This document shows, in pieces, positions 10,724 through 20,899 of a stretch of 64,000 bases of DNA. The stretch spans positions 24,576,876-24,640,875 of the forward strand of contig OY987305.1 in assembly GCA_963920635.1 (NCBI GenBank). Reading direction: 5' to 3'. Origin of the DNA: Pseudeuparius sepicola (Eukaryota > Arthropoda > Insecta > Coleoptera > Anthribidae). Every line of letters starts with the position of its first letter. Position 1 is the first letter of the stretch. The notes under the pieces were generated by a model, which was not told where the DNA came from, ran no database searches, and worked only from the letters and a program-made list of their open reading frames with translations. A program made the translations under genes and the position numbers.

Positions 10724-10739
10724 TAATAATAATAATAAT
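10724..10739. repeat. TAA array, left target of Dong copy A
   Basis: About five TAA units lie immediately before the 5'-truncated Dong-like copy. A second TAA run follows its 3' end at about 12,370-12,383. Confidence 0.85.
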
Positions 10740-12369
10740 CTATCAAAAGCAACAACGCAGAAGCGATCAAGTTGAATCACCTATTATATATGGATGATTT
10801 AAAACTGATCGCCGCAACCAAAAACCAACTAACGCAAATGCTTAAAATTGTAGAGGAGTTCTCCAGGGACATCGGAATGCTGTTTGGACTGGACAAGTGC
10901 CGCACCCTTAATATCATCCGGGGAAAGCTCGAACAAAGCGCACACGAGATGCAGGACGGCCAGGAGATCGAAGCAATGAGCATGGGAGATACATACAAGT
11001 ATCTCGGGATGAAACAAGCTCAAAGGATAGACCATCGAACAATGAAGACTGATTTAACGAATGAATTCATCAAGAGAGTAAGACAAGTAGTGCGAACTGA
11101 TCTTAACAGCAGGAATTTGTTTAAGGCCCTGAACACGTATGCGCGCTCTGTACTCAGCTATTCGTTCGGAATAGTGAATTGGACCAACACGGACATCAAC
11201 AACCTGCAACGAAAAGTTAGGACACTACTGACAAAAGCTCATAAACATCATCCCCGTAGCGCCGTAGAAAGAACAACTCTGCCACGTCAACTAGGAGGAA
11301 GAGGATTGGCAGATCTCAGCAAGCAATTGGACCAACAAATATTAAATCTGCGTAATTATTTCTACAGGCAGGCCAACAGCTCCACACTACATAGGGCTAT
11401 ATGCGGAGCAGACGTCTCAACACCGCTACGTCTGACGGTGGTTGGGAAAGCCGCTGCACGGGAGGCATCCTAATGAGGTTAACCAGGAACATGTCGACAA
11501 GTTAGCGTCGAACTATTGGCTGACCTCGAGACGAATGTTCCCCGAGACGGAAGGCTTCCTACTGGCCATACAAGATCAGGTTATACCAACTCGCAACTAC
11601 CTAAAATTCATTGTAGGAGATGCATCGGTAGTGGATGACAGATGCAGATACGGGTGCCCAACTTCAGAAACAATCCAGCACATAACAGGAGGATGTCAGA
11701 TGTTCGCATCAACGGAATATAAGGAACGACACGATTCGGTTGCCAAGATCCTGCACCAGGAACTGGCGGAAAAACTTCTGCTTGTACAGGCAGAGAAGAT
11801 CCCATATTACAGCTACACACCAGAGCCTGTTCTTGAGAACAGCAACTACAAGATGTACTGGGATCGTACAGTTCTGACAGATCAACGAGTTGCCCATAAC
11901 AGACCGGACCTTATAATAGTTGATAAAATTTCTAGGAAGACAACTCTGATTGATGTGGCCATCAAGAACAACAACAACCTGCGTGTGAAGCAAGTCGAGA
12001 AGATCGCGAAGTACAGACACTTAAAAGAACGAATTAGAAGGCAATGAGAAATGGACAACGTTCAGACGATTCCAATCATCGTGTCAACAACTGGTGTCAT
12101 ACCAAAAAGTTTGCTGAGAAACATCAAAGAGCTGGGTCTAACTGATAATCTTTACAGGTTCATGCAGAAAGCGGTACTACTTGCGACAGCCCGAACCGTC
12201 AGGAAATTCATGGGGAGTGCAGGAACGTCCAACAACATCAATGTCACCTAAGGCCCGATAACATGGCAAGGGTCTCGTCCGAGCCAGATCCTTATGGTAT
12301 CCGGGATACCCGGGATCTGAGTGAATGTTCCCCAGAGAGGGAGTGCGAATGCCTTTTGGCTAAGTCGAT
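10740..12369 (+). mobile_element. Dong-like (R4 clade) non-LTR retrotransposon, copy A, 5'-truncated
   Basis: The sequence matches the array copies at 42-54.7 kb from just before the YMDD motif to the 3' end. It ends gcctttt ggctaagtcgat, as the others do, and is bracketed by TAA arrays. Its right TAA run is also the tail of the minus-strand LINE starting at 12,384, so it probably inserted into that LINE's tail. It lies over 29 kb from the main array and is a mosaic of the array sequence types (see findings). Confidence 0.9.
10742..12251 (+). pseudogene. Dong-like pol fragment (YMDD to endonuclease), broken
   Basis: The reading begins in frame before LLYMDDLKLIAA and runs to 11,440. There a 50 bp deletion relative to copy D (between ctgacg and gtggttg) shifts the frame. 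The frame then continues from 11,442 through the CCHC finger CRYGC-x7-H-x4-C and the endonuclease motif RPDLIIVDKIS...LIDVAI. A TGA at 12,045-12,047 replaces the tryptophan seen in other copies, and the last 66 codons follow. All RT motifs upstream of YMDD are missing. Not functional. Confidence 0.9.
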
Positions 12370-12554
12370 ATAATAATAATAATATTTATTCGTGCTAGAC
12401 ATTACATACAATGTTTACACAAGTCAAGTGACATTAAAAAAAAACTCTAATAATATTATTCATTATCACTGATTACACATTAAAAGAAAATAAAAGTGCA
12501 ATGTTAACGTTAACGCATACATAGAGCAGGCAAGATCGTTGTTACAAAAAGTAG

Positions 12555-12841
12555 GTATTACAATCACTCATTTCTATTACTAAAGTAACTTTCGTATTCT
12601 CGAATTTGGTAGAACACATTCTCTTGCAGAAATCTTTTAATTTCAACTCGGAACAGTTTGCTGTCCAATTGTCTGAGACTTAACGGAAGCAGATTGTAAA
12701 GTTTCACAGAAACATATCTAAATGATTTATGATTTCTATTGTATCTGAATAAAGGAGCAAGAATTTTTTGGTGTCTAGTGGAATATGTCAGATTAGTATT
12801 CGCTGAGAGATTCTCTTTCGCATATATTAAGCACTCTAGTA
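12555..12841 (-). pseudogene. LINE pol, C-terminal tail (downstream of foldback)
   Basis: Reading the minus strand from 12,841 gives LECLIYAKENLSANTNL, then a YSTRHQKIL block, FRYNRNHKSFRYVSVKLYNL and LPLSLRQLDSKLFRVEIKRF. A YxTR...SF.Y...KLYN-LP...LR-x-x-S-x-x-(L)-FR/K pattern is the usual C-terminus of Jockey/CR1-like pols. It continues the frame broken at 13,544 by the foldback insertion. The stop is near 12,558, and the rest to 12,384 is 3' UTR. Confidence 0.75.
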
Positions 12842-12843
12842 TA

Positions 12844-13541
12844 CCGGGTGAGTCACATCTAAAGTCAGAGCCGAAAACACAAGGTAGAACTCGCTAAAAT
12901 AAGCACATATGCTTAATAAACATTAGCCCAAAAAAGCTTGGTTCTCCATATACAGCGTGTTGAAAATTTTCCAAAAATAACATATTTTTTTAATTTCTTT
13001 CGATCCCATTTAGGAATTCCAACCAAATTTGGTACACATTATACAGTGGACGGTTGCCATTTTGTGGAATAATTTGACCCCGTTCCCATCACCAGCGGCG
13101 TAGGTACAAATAGTTACTGTAAATAATTGTAGAAAAAAAGTAGTACGGCCCTGTGCAAAACCAAAATTTGGATAGCCCATTTAATTTGGAACAAAAAGTG
13201 CCTCTTGCTATTTTTTTATTTCTGGTACAGTTTCTTCGTAATTTCGGATTTTTTAAACTAGTGTCAAGGTGATTATGCTGGCATTTTAAATAAAATTATT
13301 TGTATCTACGCCGCTGCTCATCTGAACAGGGCCAAATTATTGCACAAAATGACAACCCATAATATGTATAAAATAATTCCTAAACGGGCTAGAAAAAAAT
13401 TAAAAAATATTTGGAAAAGTTTCAACACTCTGTATATGGAGAACCAAGCGTTTTTGAGCTAATGTTTATTAAGCATATGTGCTTATTTTAGCGAATTCTA
13501 CCTTTTGTTTTCGGCTCTGCCTTTAGATGTGACTCACCCTG
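12844..13541. mobile_element. 698 bp foldback element (CAGGG type) inside the LINE
   Basis: Left end ccgggtgagtcacatctaaa and the reverse complement of the right end, cagggtgagtcacatctaaa, are nearly identical and continue as inverted arms of about 140 bp or more. TA flanks both sides (12,842-12,843 and 13,542-13,543), a TA target duplication. No ORF. The interior holds two related copies of a phrase with a 'countable' order (caccagcggcgtaggtacaa versus its inverted partner near 13,300), so inversion symmetry extends inward. It is non-autonomous and removing it restores LINE continuity. Confidence 0.85.
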
Positions 13542-13543
13542 TA

Positions 13544-14649
13544 TATTGGTTAGTTACTGTCAATATTTTATATTTGTTGAAGGTCGGTTTGCAGGAAACA
13601 GTTTGACGCATTCTAAAAAGTATTCGAAGTGCTTTATTTTGGAGAATTAGGACTTTGTTTCGAGACGTCAGACCCGAGTTACCCCACAAAAGAATAGCAT
13701 AAGATGATGTGCTATGAAAAAACGAATAATACGCAACCAACAAATAGTCAACATCCAAGTGATCACGTAAGGCCCGGATCATGTATAGAACAGTTGACAA
13801 TTTAGCACAAAGGCCATTAATGTGAGATCTCCAAGACAAATCTGCATCGAGCAAAACTCCCAAGTATTTGACAGGTGGCTGCTGAGATCTCCGAACTCGA
13901 CCTAGTGAAAAACACAGGTTTTGGGCCTTTTCTAAATTTAGGAGCAGCCTGTTATCCCCAAAATAAGTCTCTACCCTGGATTGAGCTAGTTGTAACTGAG
14001 TTTCCAAGACCTCCCGATTCTTTCCTGACGTTAATACAGCCGTATCATCAGCGTAAAGTATACACCTGGAATCAGTCTGATCTGAGATGTCATTCATATA
14101 AATTATGAAAAGAACAGGTCCTAGAATAGATCCCTGAGGGACCCCGTGCTTTACGGCTCTGAATCCCGAGACCTCACCTCCTGTTGACACACACTGGTAC
14201 CGCCCTTCCAAGTACGTCTGGATGAAAGAAAGCGATGGTCCCCTAATCCCACACATTTCCAGTTTACGCAATAATATGTCATGGGACACGCAATCGAAGG
14301 CTTTCGACAAGTCATGAAAAGTGGCAGCGGGAACCTCGCCACCCTCCAGTACGTCCGTGACAAAAATCATAAGCTCAGTTAATGCCTTCGTTGTGGATTT
14401 ATCTTTACGATATGCGTACTGATTGGAGCTTAAAATATTATGTTTTTCAAAAAAACTCATTATTCTGTCTTTGTACGCAATTTCGATTACTTTTGCCACA
14501 ACTGATGTTATGGATATTGGCCTATAGTTGTTTTTGTCTGAGTTATTCCCCTTTTTAAAAATTGGTATAACTTTGGACTTTTTCAGATTATTTGGAAATT
14601 TACCTTGAGAAAAAACTTCGTTTATAAGGAAACATAGCGGTTCAGACAA
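13544..14649 (-). pseudogene. LINE reverse transcriptase (Jockey superfamily)
   Basis: The 371-codon frame reads KKSKVIPIFKKG, NNYRPISITSV, FHDLSKAFDCVSHDIL (motif A), GVPQGSILGPVLFIIYMND (motif B) and CILYADDTAVL (catalytic YADD at about 14,046-14,057), then VKYLGVLLDADLSW. It copies the element RNA at the nicked target. Upstream, the linker pieces to the endonuclease (14,661-14,855) are in another frame. Downstream, the frame ends at the foldback insertion and resumes at 12,841. The frame itself is long and uninterrupted, so decay is recent or slow here. Confidence 0.9.
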
Positions 14650-14660
14650 TTCACTGCTAG

Positions 14661-14898
14661 CTATAGTCTAAGAGCTAAGTAATTTAGATCATGACAGTCC
14701 TTACATTTAGATGCACTAAGCCTTTTAGTTAAAATATTTTCAATTTCGTGTGCAGTTACCGGGAATAGAAAAAAATAATGCGTTGATCTACTTGAAAGGG
14801 AGCTTAAATACACAGTGTTGTCCGTTGTTATACTCTTTGTCAAGTTCTCAGCCACACTCGAGAAAAACTCGTTGAATTCTTGACAGGATATACCACTA
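14661..14898 (-). pseudogene. LINE linker between endonuclease and RT
   Basis: The minus-strand frame contains SLSSRSTHYFFLFPVTAHEI, then ENILTKRLSASKC and GHDLN-like text. F-x-x-(P/V)-x-x-x-EI...L-x-x-K-x-(S)-x-G-x-D is the conserved block just before the RT fingers in Jockey-type LINEs. It is separated from the RT frame by a frame change near 14,650. Confidence 0.6.
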
Positions 14899-14899
14899 C

Positions 14900-15632
14900 T
14901 TACATTACCTTTTTTTTGTCCCGTTGTTTATTGATAATTTGATAAGCGGCTTTATGTTTGTTTTTTGAATTTTCAATATACATTTTATTTTTATTTTTAA
15001 TTTCAGAACTCAAAACAGTTTTATACTCCCTTTTTAATTTTCGATACACCTCGCCAAAGGATCCGTACTGATTTTGAAGTTCGTAAAAGAGCATTAATCT
15101 CTGCTTAAGCTCATATAAATCTCTACTATAACTGATTCTATGCTTGCCGTGATTATGGTTAAAAGTCCTTTGACTTAAAGGGAAAGAAGAATAAAACCAA
15201 AAGGTAACCTTTTCTATTAAGAACATTGACATTTTGTTAATATCTCTATAGTTATAGAAAACGTCCCAATCTACTGACAGTATATTAGATGTGTACCTTT
15301 GAATATTTTCCTCACTAATTTTATGAAACGTTACTGTCTGTCTTGTCTGCAAAGGATTATTTATTTTTATATCTACTACAATAGCATGATGGTCAGACAG
15401 TTGAGGATCCATGACATGAACTGAATTAGTCGACTCATTTAAGTTGCTGAAACAATTATCAATTCTTGTTGAGCTATTGCTTGTAACTCTGGTAGACTGA
15501 GTTACTCTTTCAGTTAGTCCGAAGGACGAGAAAATGTTAATCAAATCAGTGGCATTATTTTCTTGTTTGTCAAAATTGCAATTAAAATCCCCTACGAAAC
15601 AAACGCTCTTATTAGTATCTAAACTAGAGAGT
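14900..15632 (-). pseudogene. LINE endonuclease (EEP) C-terminal part and linker
   Basis: The frame continues upstream of its first methionine (15,544) to about 15,630 and includes CFVGDFNCNFD at 15,600-15,570, the GDFN motif of EEP-type nucleases. It then has STRIDNCFSN and QLSDHHAIVVD (the SDH motif, about 15,383-15,402). The domain's N-terminal catalytic glutamate region is absent, marking the 5' truncation point. A basic linker with many lysines follows. Without the N-terminus the nuclease cannot work. Confidence 0.85.
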
Positions 15633-16249
15633 AGAGTAGAGTTATGTTATAAAACAAAGATCAGTCAAATTGATAAACTTACTTGTCACTTGTCATATAC
15701 ACACTCTAAAATTGCGGAAACCAACCACATGTTGGTAACCTATAAGGTAGGTACTTTAAATATTATAAAACAGTGGGCAAACTCCATCAATCAAACTGCT
15801 GAACCCACCATCCGGTTAACAATTGAAATCGTACAAAACATAAGTAAATCACATTTTTATAAAAATTACGTTGGCCAAGACATAATGCAAGTTAAAATTA
15901 TTATTTCATACATATACATACATATTTCATACATAACAACTGGTGCTCTAGCCACTTACCGTGAACGTGAACACAAAGTGCTGAATGGTGAGCAAAAAGT
16001 ACAAACGCTCAAAATTATACAACGAAACTGTGGAAATCGAGAATGAAGTCGTTATAATTACGACTATAAATTGATAAATTATCTAAATTTGAATTTAAGT
16101 TTTTATAAAAAAAATATCACTTTATAGTCATTTGCGCAAAAAGCCTAATAACGGCCATTGTGATAAATATTTTTAAATAATTTTCGTCTCAAAATGTGAG
16201 CAATTACTTAGATTAAAATTTGTATTGACCAAAAATTTAAAATTATGCG
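15633..16249. other. Junction sequence, nothing recognised
   Basis: This lies between the LINE truncation point and the gypsy remnant. The open frame at 15,534-16,046 on the plus strand is an accidental frame over the antisense LINE and this filler, with no family resemblance. Confidence 0.5.
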
Positions 16250-16785
16250 TGTTACTCGCTACAGATCGAGAAAAGCCATTTTATGGGTCAAAATGTGGAA
16301 TCACCACATACCTGCCGTACATTCAGTCTTAAAACTGTGGTAAGGAATTCACCGTGGTCATTTATATGAACAAGTGCGCTTGGTAGTAAAACGTTATCTA
16401 CTTTTTAAGCTGAAACAATAGCATCAATGTTATGAAAATTGTTTGTTCTGAGTTTGCACTTTTTTTCAACGCGAGGGTCAATTGAAATTACGTTCACTTC
16501 ACTTTCTTCAATGACTACGCTGATTACTTTGCGCTTGCATCTGGGATTGCATTGAGACTTCGTCAGTAGTACAGTATAAAGGAATTATATCATAATTAGT
16601 AAAAAGTTTTCTATGGGGGATATAAATAAAGCATTCAAATTTCTCTATAAATGCTGTACCGTAAATACCATCAAATTTAATTGGCAAATCAAAAATATAA
16701 ACTTTGAAACGTTCTCTATTAGGACCTATAGGGGCTAAACAAGATTCGGTTACTGTATAAATTTCATATGTGTTGCCTTTGATTT
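16250..16785 (-). pseudogene. Gypsy A protease and protease-RT linker remnant
   Basis: The minus strand contains LAPIGPNRERFKVYIF followed by LPIKFDGIYGTAFIEKFEC (about 16,740-16,640). F-x-V-x-x-LPI-x-FDGI-G-x-x-F is the C-terminal half of the retropepsin region in errantivirus-like gypsy elements. A diverged linker follows with several frame changes. The upstream DTGA active site is not visible. It ends without reaching RT motifs. Confidence 0.6.
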
Positions 16786-16789
16786 TTAT

Positions 16790-17546
16790 TTATTCTTGCA
16801 TTGCTGCCTAAAATTATTTGGTCCAAAATTTTGTCTTTGGTGATTATTATAACCATTATTGTTAGGAGTAAAATGATTATTAATTCTTTGAAAATTATTT
16901 TGTGGAAATCTGTTAGAGAAATTATTATTATTATTAGCTTTTGCTCGACAGTCTTGGATCGTATATCCTGGTTTCTTACAATAATTACAAAATTTTGGTT
17001 GGTTTTGCCTCTGAGAAACATTTTTAGTTTGAACAGTGCTTGGCTTAGAAAATCGTTGATTTTATAAATAAGATAATTGAAGTTCTCGTTTTATTCTCTT
17101 AATTGCTTCTAAAACAGTATTAGGGTTACCTCTATCAGATTAGATTGTGCTTGTTTTTGTGCAAATGTTAAATTTTGTTTTGTGATTGCTGATTGCATCC
17201 TAGTATTGATATTAATGACACGATTACAGAAAGTCAAAGCATTTTCATTTGGCATCTGCCTTAATCATGTCTTGAATTAGCGCATTCAAATCTCGCGGGT
17301 CACCGAAATGTGTTTGCACGAGATTATTAATGTCATCCCATGAATTTAAATCTCTACTATTTATTAATTGGGCTGCTTTTCCTCTTAATTGATTTTTAAT
17401 TCTTAGGACTAAAAACAATTTTTGGTCCTGTTCGCAAATTGAATGAGCCGTTTTACAGGCATTGACGAAAGTATTTAATGCTTTTGGATCTCCGTCATAT
17501 TCAGGAATTAAAGAGAAAATATATCTTTTAAATTATACATCGGTTC
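16790..17546 (-). pseudogene. Gypsy A gag: capsid and nucleocapsid
   Basis: Minus-strand reading from 17,546 includes IFSLIPEYDGDPKALNTFV, ICEQDQKLFLVLRIKNQLR, GKAAQLINSRDLNSWDDI and THFGDPRDLNALIQDM. These are nearly the same blocks as gag of element B at 28,631-29,026. After frame breaks near 17,250-17,070, the nucleocapsid part has QPKFCNYCKKPGYTIQDC and an asparagine-rich tail ending FRQQCKNK at about 16,793. The zinc knuckle is C-x2-C-x4-Y-x4-C, with tyrosine where histidine is normal. Confidence 0.75.
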
Positions 17547-17554
17547 TTGCTGGT

Positions 17555-18205
17555 CTCAGACTAATGAATAAAGGGGACGAATTTGTTTACAAATTTAAGT
17601 GAATTGTTGACATGCATAGTTGTTTATTACTATCCCCATGTTTACAAATATTGGTCTTACTGACCTGCCCCAAACATGTCACATTTAAGAGTAACAATAA
17701 CTAGGAATATCGTAAATAAAACCGGCAATTTCTTTAGTAGATGCATTGAACGTAAAATTGCCCCCACTTATAAAATTCAGGCGGAACAGTGAAGTAAAAC
17801 AACCTTTTCGTGTTCAAGAAAGATTATGTAGCTGTTTTATTATTGACAAAATGGATATAGTAGAGAACACCCATTATTCTTCGCACTAATCGGCAACGTT
17901 GCGTTGTTTGTTTTCCATTTTGTTTGTTTTGGTGTGTGCTTCGGTATTTGCTTAGTTTTACCAGAGAACAAACGCTAAAATCGAGTTTTTCGTACGGTTC
18001 CAAGTTTAAAATATTAAAAAATGGTAAAAAGGTGCATAAAGTGCAAGTGTCTTTCCTCTAAAGTGAATAAAGAGAATATTTCGTTCCATATAGGTAGTGT
18101 TTGTAAATACATTTATCTCTTTCATAAAGTGAGAGGGTTCCGCTTACTGTTTACATCTGTATAACGACGCTATAATGCGGTGTCCCCTTTATTCATTAGT
18201 CTGAG
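17555..18205 (+). mobile_element. P-like non-autonomous element with THAP first exon (651 bp)
   Basis: Perfect terminal inverted repeats of 24 bp begin ctcagactaatg and end at aaggggac (17,555-17,578 and 18,182-18,205). Flanks are ttgctggt (17,547-17,554) and ttgctagt (18,206-18,213), an 8 bp duplication with one mismatch. The interior holds a short reading frame resembling the start of a THAP domain. THAP DNA-binding domains open P-element transposases, which also make 8 bp duplications. I infer an internally deleted P-like element. hAT elements also give 8 bp duplications but lack THAP; Kolobok has THAP but duplicates TTAA. Confidence 0.7.
18021..18095 (+). pseudogene. THAP-like first exon remnant in the P-like element
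   Basis: An ATG at 18,021 opens MVKRCIKCKCLSSKVNKENI followed by SFHI and then a candidate splice donor, ATAG|GTAGTG, near 18,093. C-x2-C near the N-terminus followed by SFH is the opening of THAP zinc fingers (C-x2-4-C-x35-50-C-x2-H). The rest of the domain and the transposase catalytic part are missing. Twenty-four codons cannot act alone. Confidence 0.5.
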
Positions 18206-18257
18206 TTGCTAGTCACTAGTTCCTACCTGTACGTTATTTTCGTCTTCATTAGACATT
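18206..18257 (-). pseudogene. Gypsy A gag start
   Basis: The minus-strand ATG at 18,257 opens MSNEDENNVQVGTSD and runs into the P-like element. Together with the gag body beyond the insertion this locates the gag N-terminus. An acidic, short N-terminus is also seen upstream of the same gag blocks in element B. Confidence 0.6.
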
Positions 18258-18585
18258 TTAAAATATTAAGTAAACTAGTAGAAAAACAAGTAAAAATAAA
18301 ATTGTAAAATAGTAAAATGTCAAAAATACAAAACACACACACACAAAAATATAGACAATGCAAACAAATTACTCACAAAAAAATGAGAAGTCCAGGCATT
18401 TCTTCAAGTCAAAAAGTCTTCTCCGAGGAAGTGGTTGGACTGTTGCCCTGAAGTTCTTATAACTGATGTTCTCTCAAAGAAGATACGGGCTCTGTCTTCT
18501 GTTGCGTCTCGAAGGGTAGATTGGGATTCATCGGGTCTATTCAATAACCCCTCTTCTGACGAATCACACCGCTGCCACCAAATTT
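18258..18585 (-). other. Gypsy A leader with primer-binding region
   Basis: Between gag and the LTR. Next to the LTR the minus strand reads tttggtggcagcggtgtg, the position of a primer-binding site; I could not assign the tRNA. The adjacent block (18,485-18,560, tagattgggatt...aacccctcttct) recurs at 29,165-29,205 in element B, showing common origin. An (AC)n-like run is at about 18,330-18,345. Confidence 0.55.
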
Positions 18586-18898
18586 TGTTACGGGGTTGCG
18601 ATTAAAAACGATTTTTTTAAAACTTTATTTGAGACACGATTTACACCTAGGTACTTAAAGAAACTGAATGGCAACCACTGTAAGAACAACAGATAGAAAC
18701 TAGCAACAAACTGTCTTGAGTCTGATGAAATCTAAAATCTACCTTGATTTGGAGCTTAGGGGTATTTATAAGAATGCTTAGGCAAGATTCTAGAACTTTT
18801 CCAGGGAAAAACATTTATCAGTGATATTGGATTAAAGGACTATTGTTGGCAGAAACTTGAATACAGGAAACTAATAAGCGGCTTAAAGATGGTAAACA
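18586..18898 (-). repeat. LTR of gypsy element A (5' LTR)
   Basis: In plus reading it begins tgttacggggttgcg and ends near gatggtaaaca, giving TG...CA ends. It shares ordered blocks with the LTRs at 22,133-22,496 and 29,213-29,392: a ggtatttata/agtatttata box, gaatgcttaggcaag, ttctagaactttt, ggactattgttggcagaa and gatggtaaaca. The exact outer edge is uncertain because similarity between B copies continues about 15 bp further. Confidence 0.65.
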
Positions 18899-19814
18899 CG
18901 CGTTGGACAAGTATAAATGTAATTGTAATAATTTGTAAAATGTGTTTCCACTATAGATGGCCTTAAGATGGAATGAAAACATCCTGGGTCGATTAATAAT
19001 TTCATATTAGGATTTTTAATCTGAATATAAACTAAATTATTGCATTGTTCTACATAAATTTCTACTATTTCTTTCTTTTGTTTTATTTCTTCCGATTTGG
19101 AGGTGATTTGGCCTGACGAAAATTTTCGGCATTTTCGTTATTTTGAGTTTGAAATTGAAATTGATTTTTATTTGATAAATTTATAGATTCATGTTGCTCA
19201 CACGCATCACCCGTCGGCTTTACAACGTTATTAGTAGTATTTTCACTATCTATTTGGTATAATTATTCCTCAGAGGTAAAATTTCTTGTGAAGAAGCTCC
19301 TATGAACGTTAGAACGTTAGAACGTTAGAAGGCATTCTTGAATTTGTAGGCATAGCTTCATTAATTTTGGAGACAGAAGAATCTTGAATATTAGTCTAGT
19401 CAAAGATTCTAAAAAGTCCCCCGGTTAAAATTTTAGAAGCATTTCATATTTCGGCCCCGCTGAGTCCGAAAATGCCTGTTGCCTAAGCGAAATCTCGACT
19501 GGAAGTGAGACATTAAAGATGGCAGCCAATTTGGCGTTTTTTTTTCAAATTGGGCGACCAATATGTCTAAGTATGCTGGATCTAAAAATACACTCTAGAA
19601 TTATGTAGGTTGTGTATTTTCCAAGATAGCGTCCAAGATGGTGGGCAAACATAGCTTTATATTCTGCTTGTCGATCAAAAACTAGTATGACATGCCTACA
19701 CATATGAAGAATTCAAAAATACGTTGAAAAATTACTTTTGGGTTAAACTTTGCTGCAAACTAGGTTGGAAAATAAAGAAAACATTCACACCGAATTTAGA
19801 CAGATACTTTTACA
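18899..19814. other. Gypsy-related remnant and unannotated sequence
   Basis: On the minus strand 19,260-19,060 encodes an asparagine/glutamine-rich string (for example NLSNKNQFQFQTQNNENA), typical of gag C-termini, but with no defining motif. An aacgttag unit is repeated three times at 19,305-19,328. The rest, including 19,330-19,814, shows no coding signal. Confidence 0.4.
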
Positions 19815-20885
19815 CGGATTACACAACTTTATACATGCACACCCTTCCTACAACTGCAATTCTTGGTATTGCAAGATGCTTTACAGTGACAAACGACAAA
19901 TTCCGGGCAGGTCGTAGCGATGGGGTCCAGCGTCATGAGAAGTGGGTATGCGTGTGCGTGTGCTCCGTCAATGATCCAGCCGCAATCTTCAATCGAAGGG
20001 AGGGATGGCGTGGCAATGTGAGCATTTTCCCACACACATACCTGTAAATATTAAAAATAATTAAATACGTTGATTTTTGTCCTAGTTTTAAATTTGTTTG
20101 TTTTGTGCAGGACAACTTACTTGGTAGTGGCACCGTTTGATGTGCAGCGGAAGAGCGTCCATCGTGGGCGGCAGATTCTCCGACTTCTTCACAGCGCCAA
20201 ATAAAAGGCTCCGAGCATCATCAGCACATTCAACTCCGGAGTCCACCTGGAAGGAAAAAATAAGATGCTTACATTATTCAAACAAAAGAAAGGCCATAAA
20301 AAAGGAAGCCAACTTTAGTCTGCGTAATTTGTACAACTGGATGGCAAACTTCTCGACGTCCTTGAGTACATCCTCATTGAGTGTCCAGCGTCCAAGGCCT
20401 GCAATTTTCACCAGAGAATAACTTCCAGTCTCCTACTTTTGTAACAGATGCTGGTTTTGACGTGGAGTCAGATCCGGTAATAGCAAGCTTTGTGCAAATG
20501 CCGTCCACTGGAATAAACTTGATGTCTCGCGTTGTGTCAGTCATTACCCATAAGTGGGAACAGTTTATTTTGGCAAAGTGGTAATCCAGGAGCATAATAT
20601 CAGTGTCTTTAGTCATTACAACAACGTTTTCCGCCGCACTGTATCAGTGGACTGGGCATGTGACTCATCCATAAAACCTCCCGACGGCACCACTTCAAAG
20701 TCAGGAAAGTCGAGCTGTAGGATTTGGTCAGACAAAAACCTGCATAGATTTGCCATATTTTCTGAAAGTAACAGAAAATTACTCCAGTCCTTGGGCAATG
20801 GTATATTGCAGTCGGCAACTGCAGACTGGTTGCCAAAAAGTAGTATGAAATGCTCCTTAAATTTCGATTTTTCGAAATATTGACT
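19815..20885 (-). pseudogene. Decayed copy of a multicopy uncharacterised metazoan gene family
   Basis: Minus-strand blocks in order are LPKDWSNFLLLSENMANL (about 20,810), then VVPSGGFMDES, KDTDIMLLDYHF and HLWVMTDTTRDIKFIPV (20,610-20,500), then ITGSDSTSKP (20,470), EDVLKDVEKFAIQLY (20,375-20,330), ENLPPTMDALPLHIKRCHYQ (20,190-20,131), an intron, then VCVWENAHI to PEFVVCHCKASCNTKNCSC (20,043-19,840). DTD...LTGCD-(S/T)-TS...LPPT...H-x-x-R-x-x-Y-Q and a final cysteine-rich CxC tail mark a repeated family I know only as uncharacterised and mobile-element-associated. The frame shifts near 20,600, 20,410 and 20,250. Function unknown. Confidence 0.55.
20043..20130 (-). other. Canonical intron in the decayed family copy
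   Basis: On the minus strand the exon ending CHYQ is followed by gtaagttgtcctg and closed by aatatttacag, and the next exon continues the same frame with VCVWEN. GT...AG ends, a polypyrimidine-poor but AT-rich interior and frame continuity on both sides support a true intron of about 87 bp, so the copy was not made by retroposition of a spliced mRNA. Confidence 0.6.
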
Positions 20886-20899
20886 AGTCTATATTAGTA

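Larger units (their letters stand above)
12384..15632 (-). mobile_element. 5'-truncated Jockey-superfamily LINE with nested foldback
   Basis: The minus-strand element contains part of the apurinic-type endonuclease, the reverse transcriptase and the C-terminal region, and ends in an ATT array (12,370-12,383 in plus reading). It starts abruptly near 15,632 inside the endonuclease domain, so it is 5'-truncated. A 698 bp foldback (12,844-13,541) splits the C-terminal coding part. Frameshifts and stops are present. Confidence 0.85.
16250..18898 (-). mobile_element. Gypsy element A: 5' LTR, gag, protease (3'-truncated)
   Basis: On the minus strand the order is LTR (18,898-18,586), leader with primer-binding region, gag start near 18,257, gag body, nucleocapsid (to 16,790) and a protease/early pol remnant (about 16,770-16,250). 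RT, RNase H, integrase and 3' LTR are missing. Gag is split by a P-like MITE. LTR and leader are related to those of gypsy element B (22.1-29.4 kb), so A and B are members of one lineage. Confidence 0.75.

Noticed and set aside
15534..16046. 170-codon plus-strand frame
   Set aside because: It begins antisense to the LINE endonuclease and continues into filler; codons resemble random AT-rich DNA.
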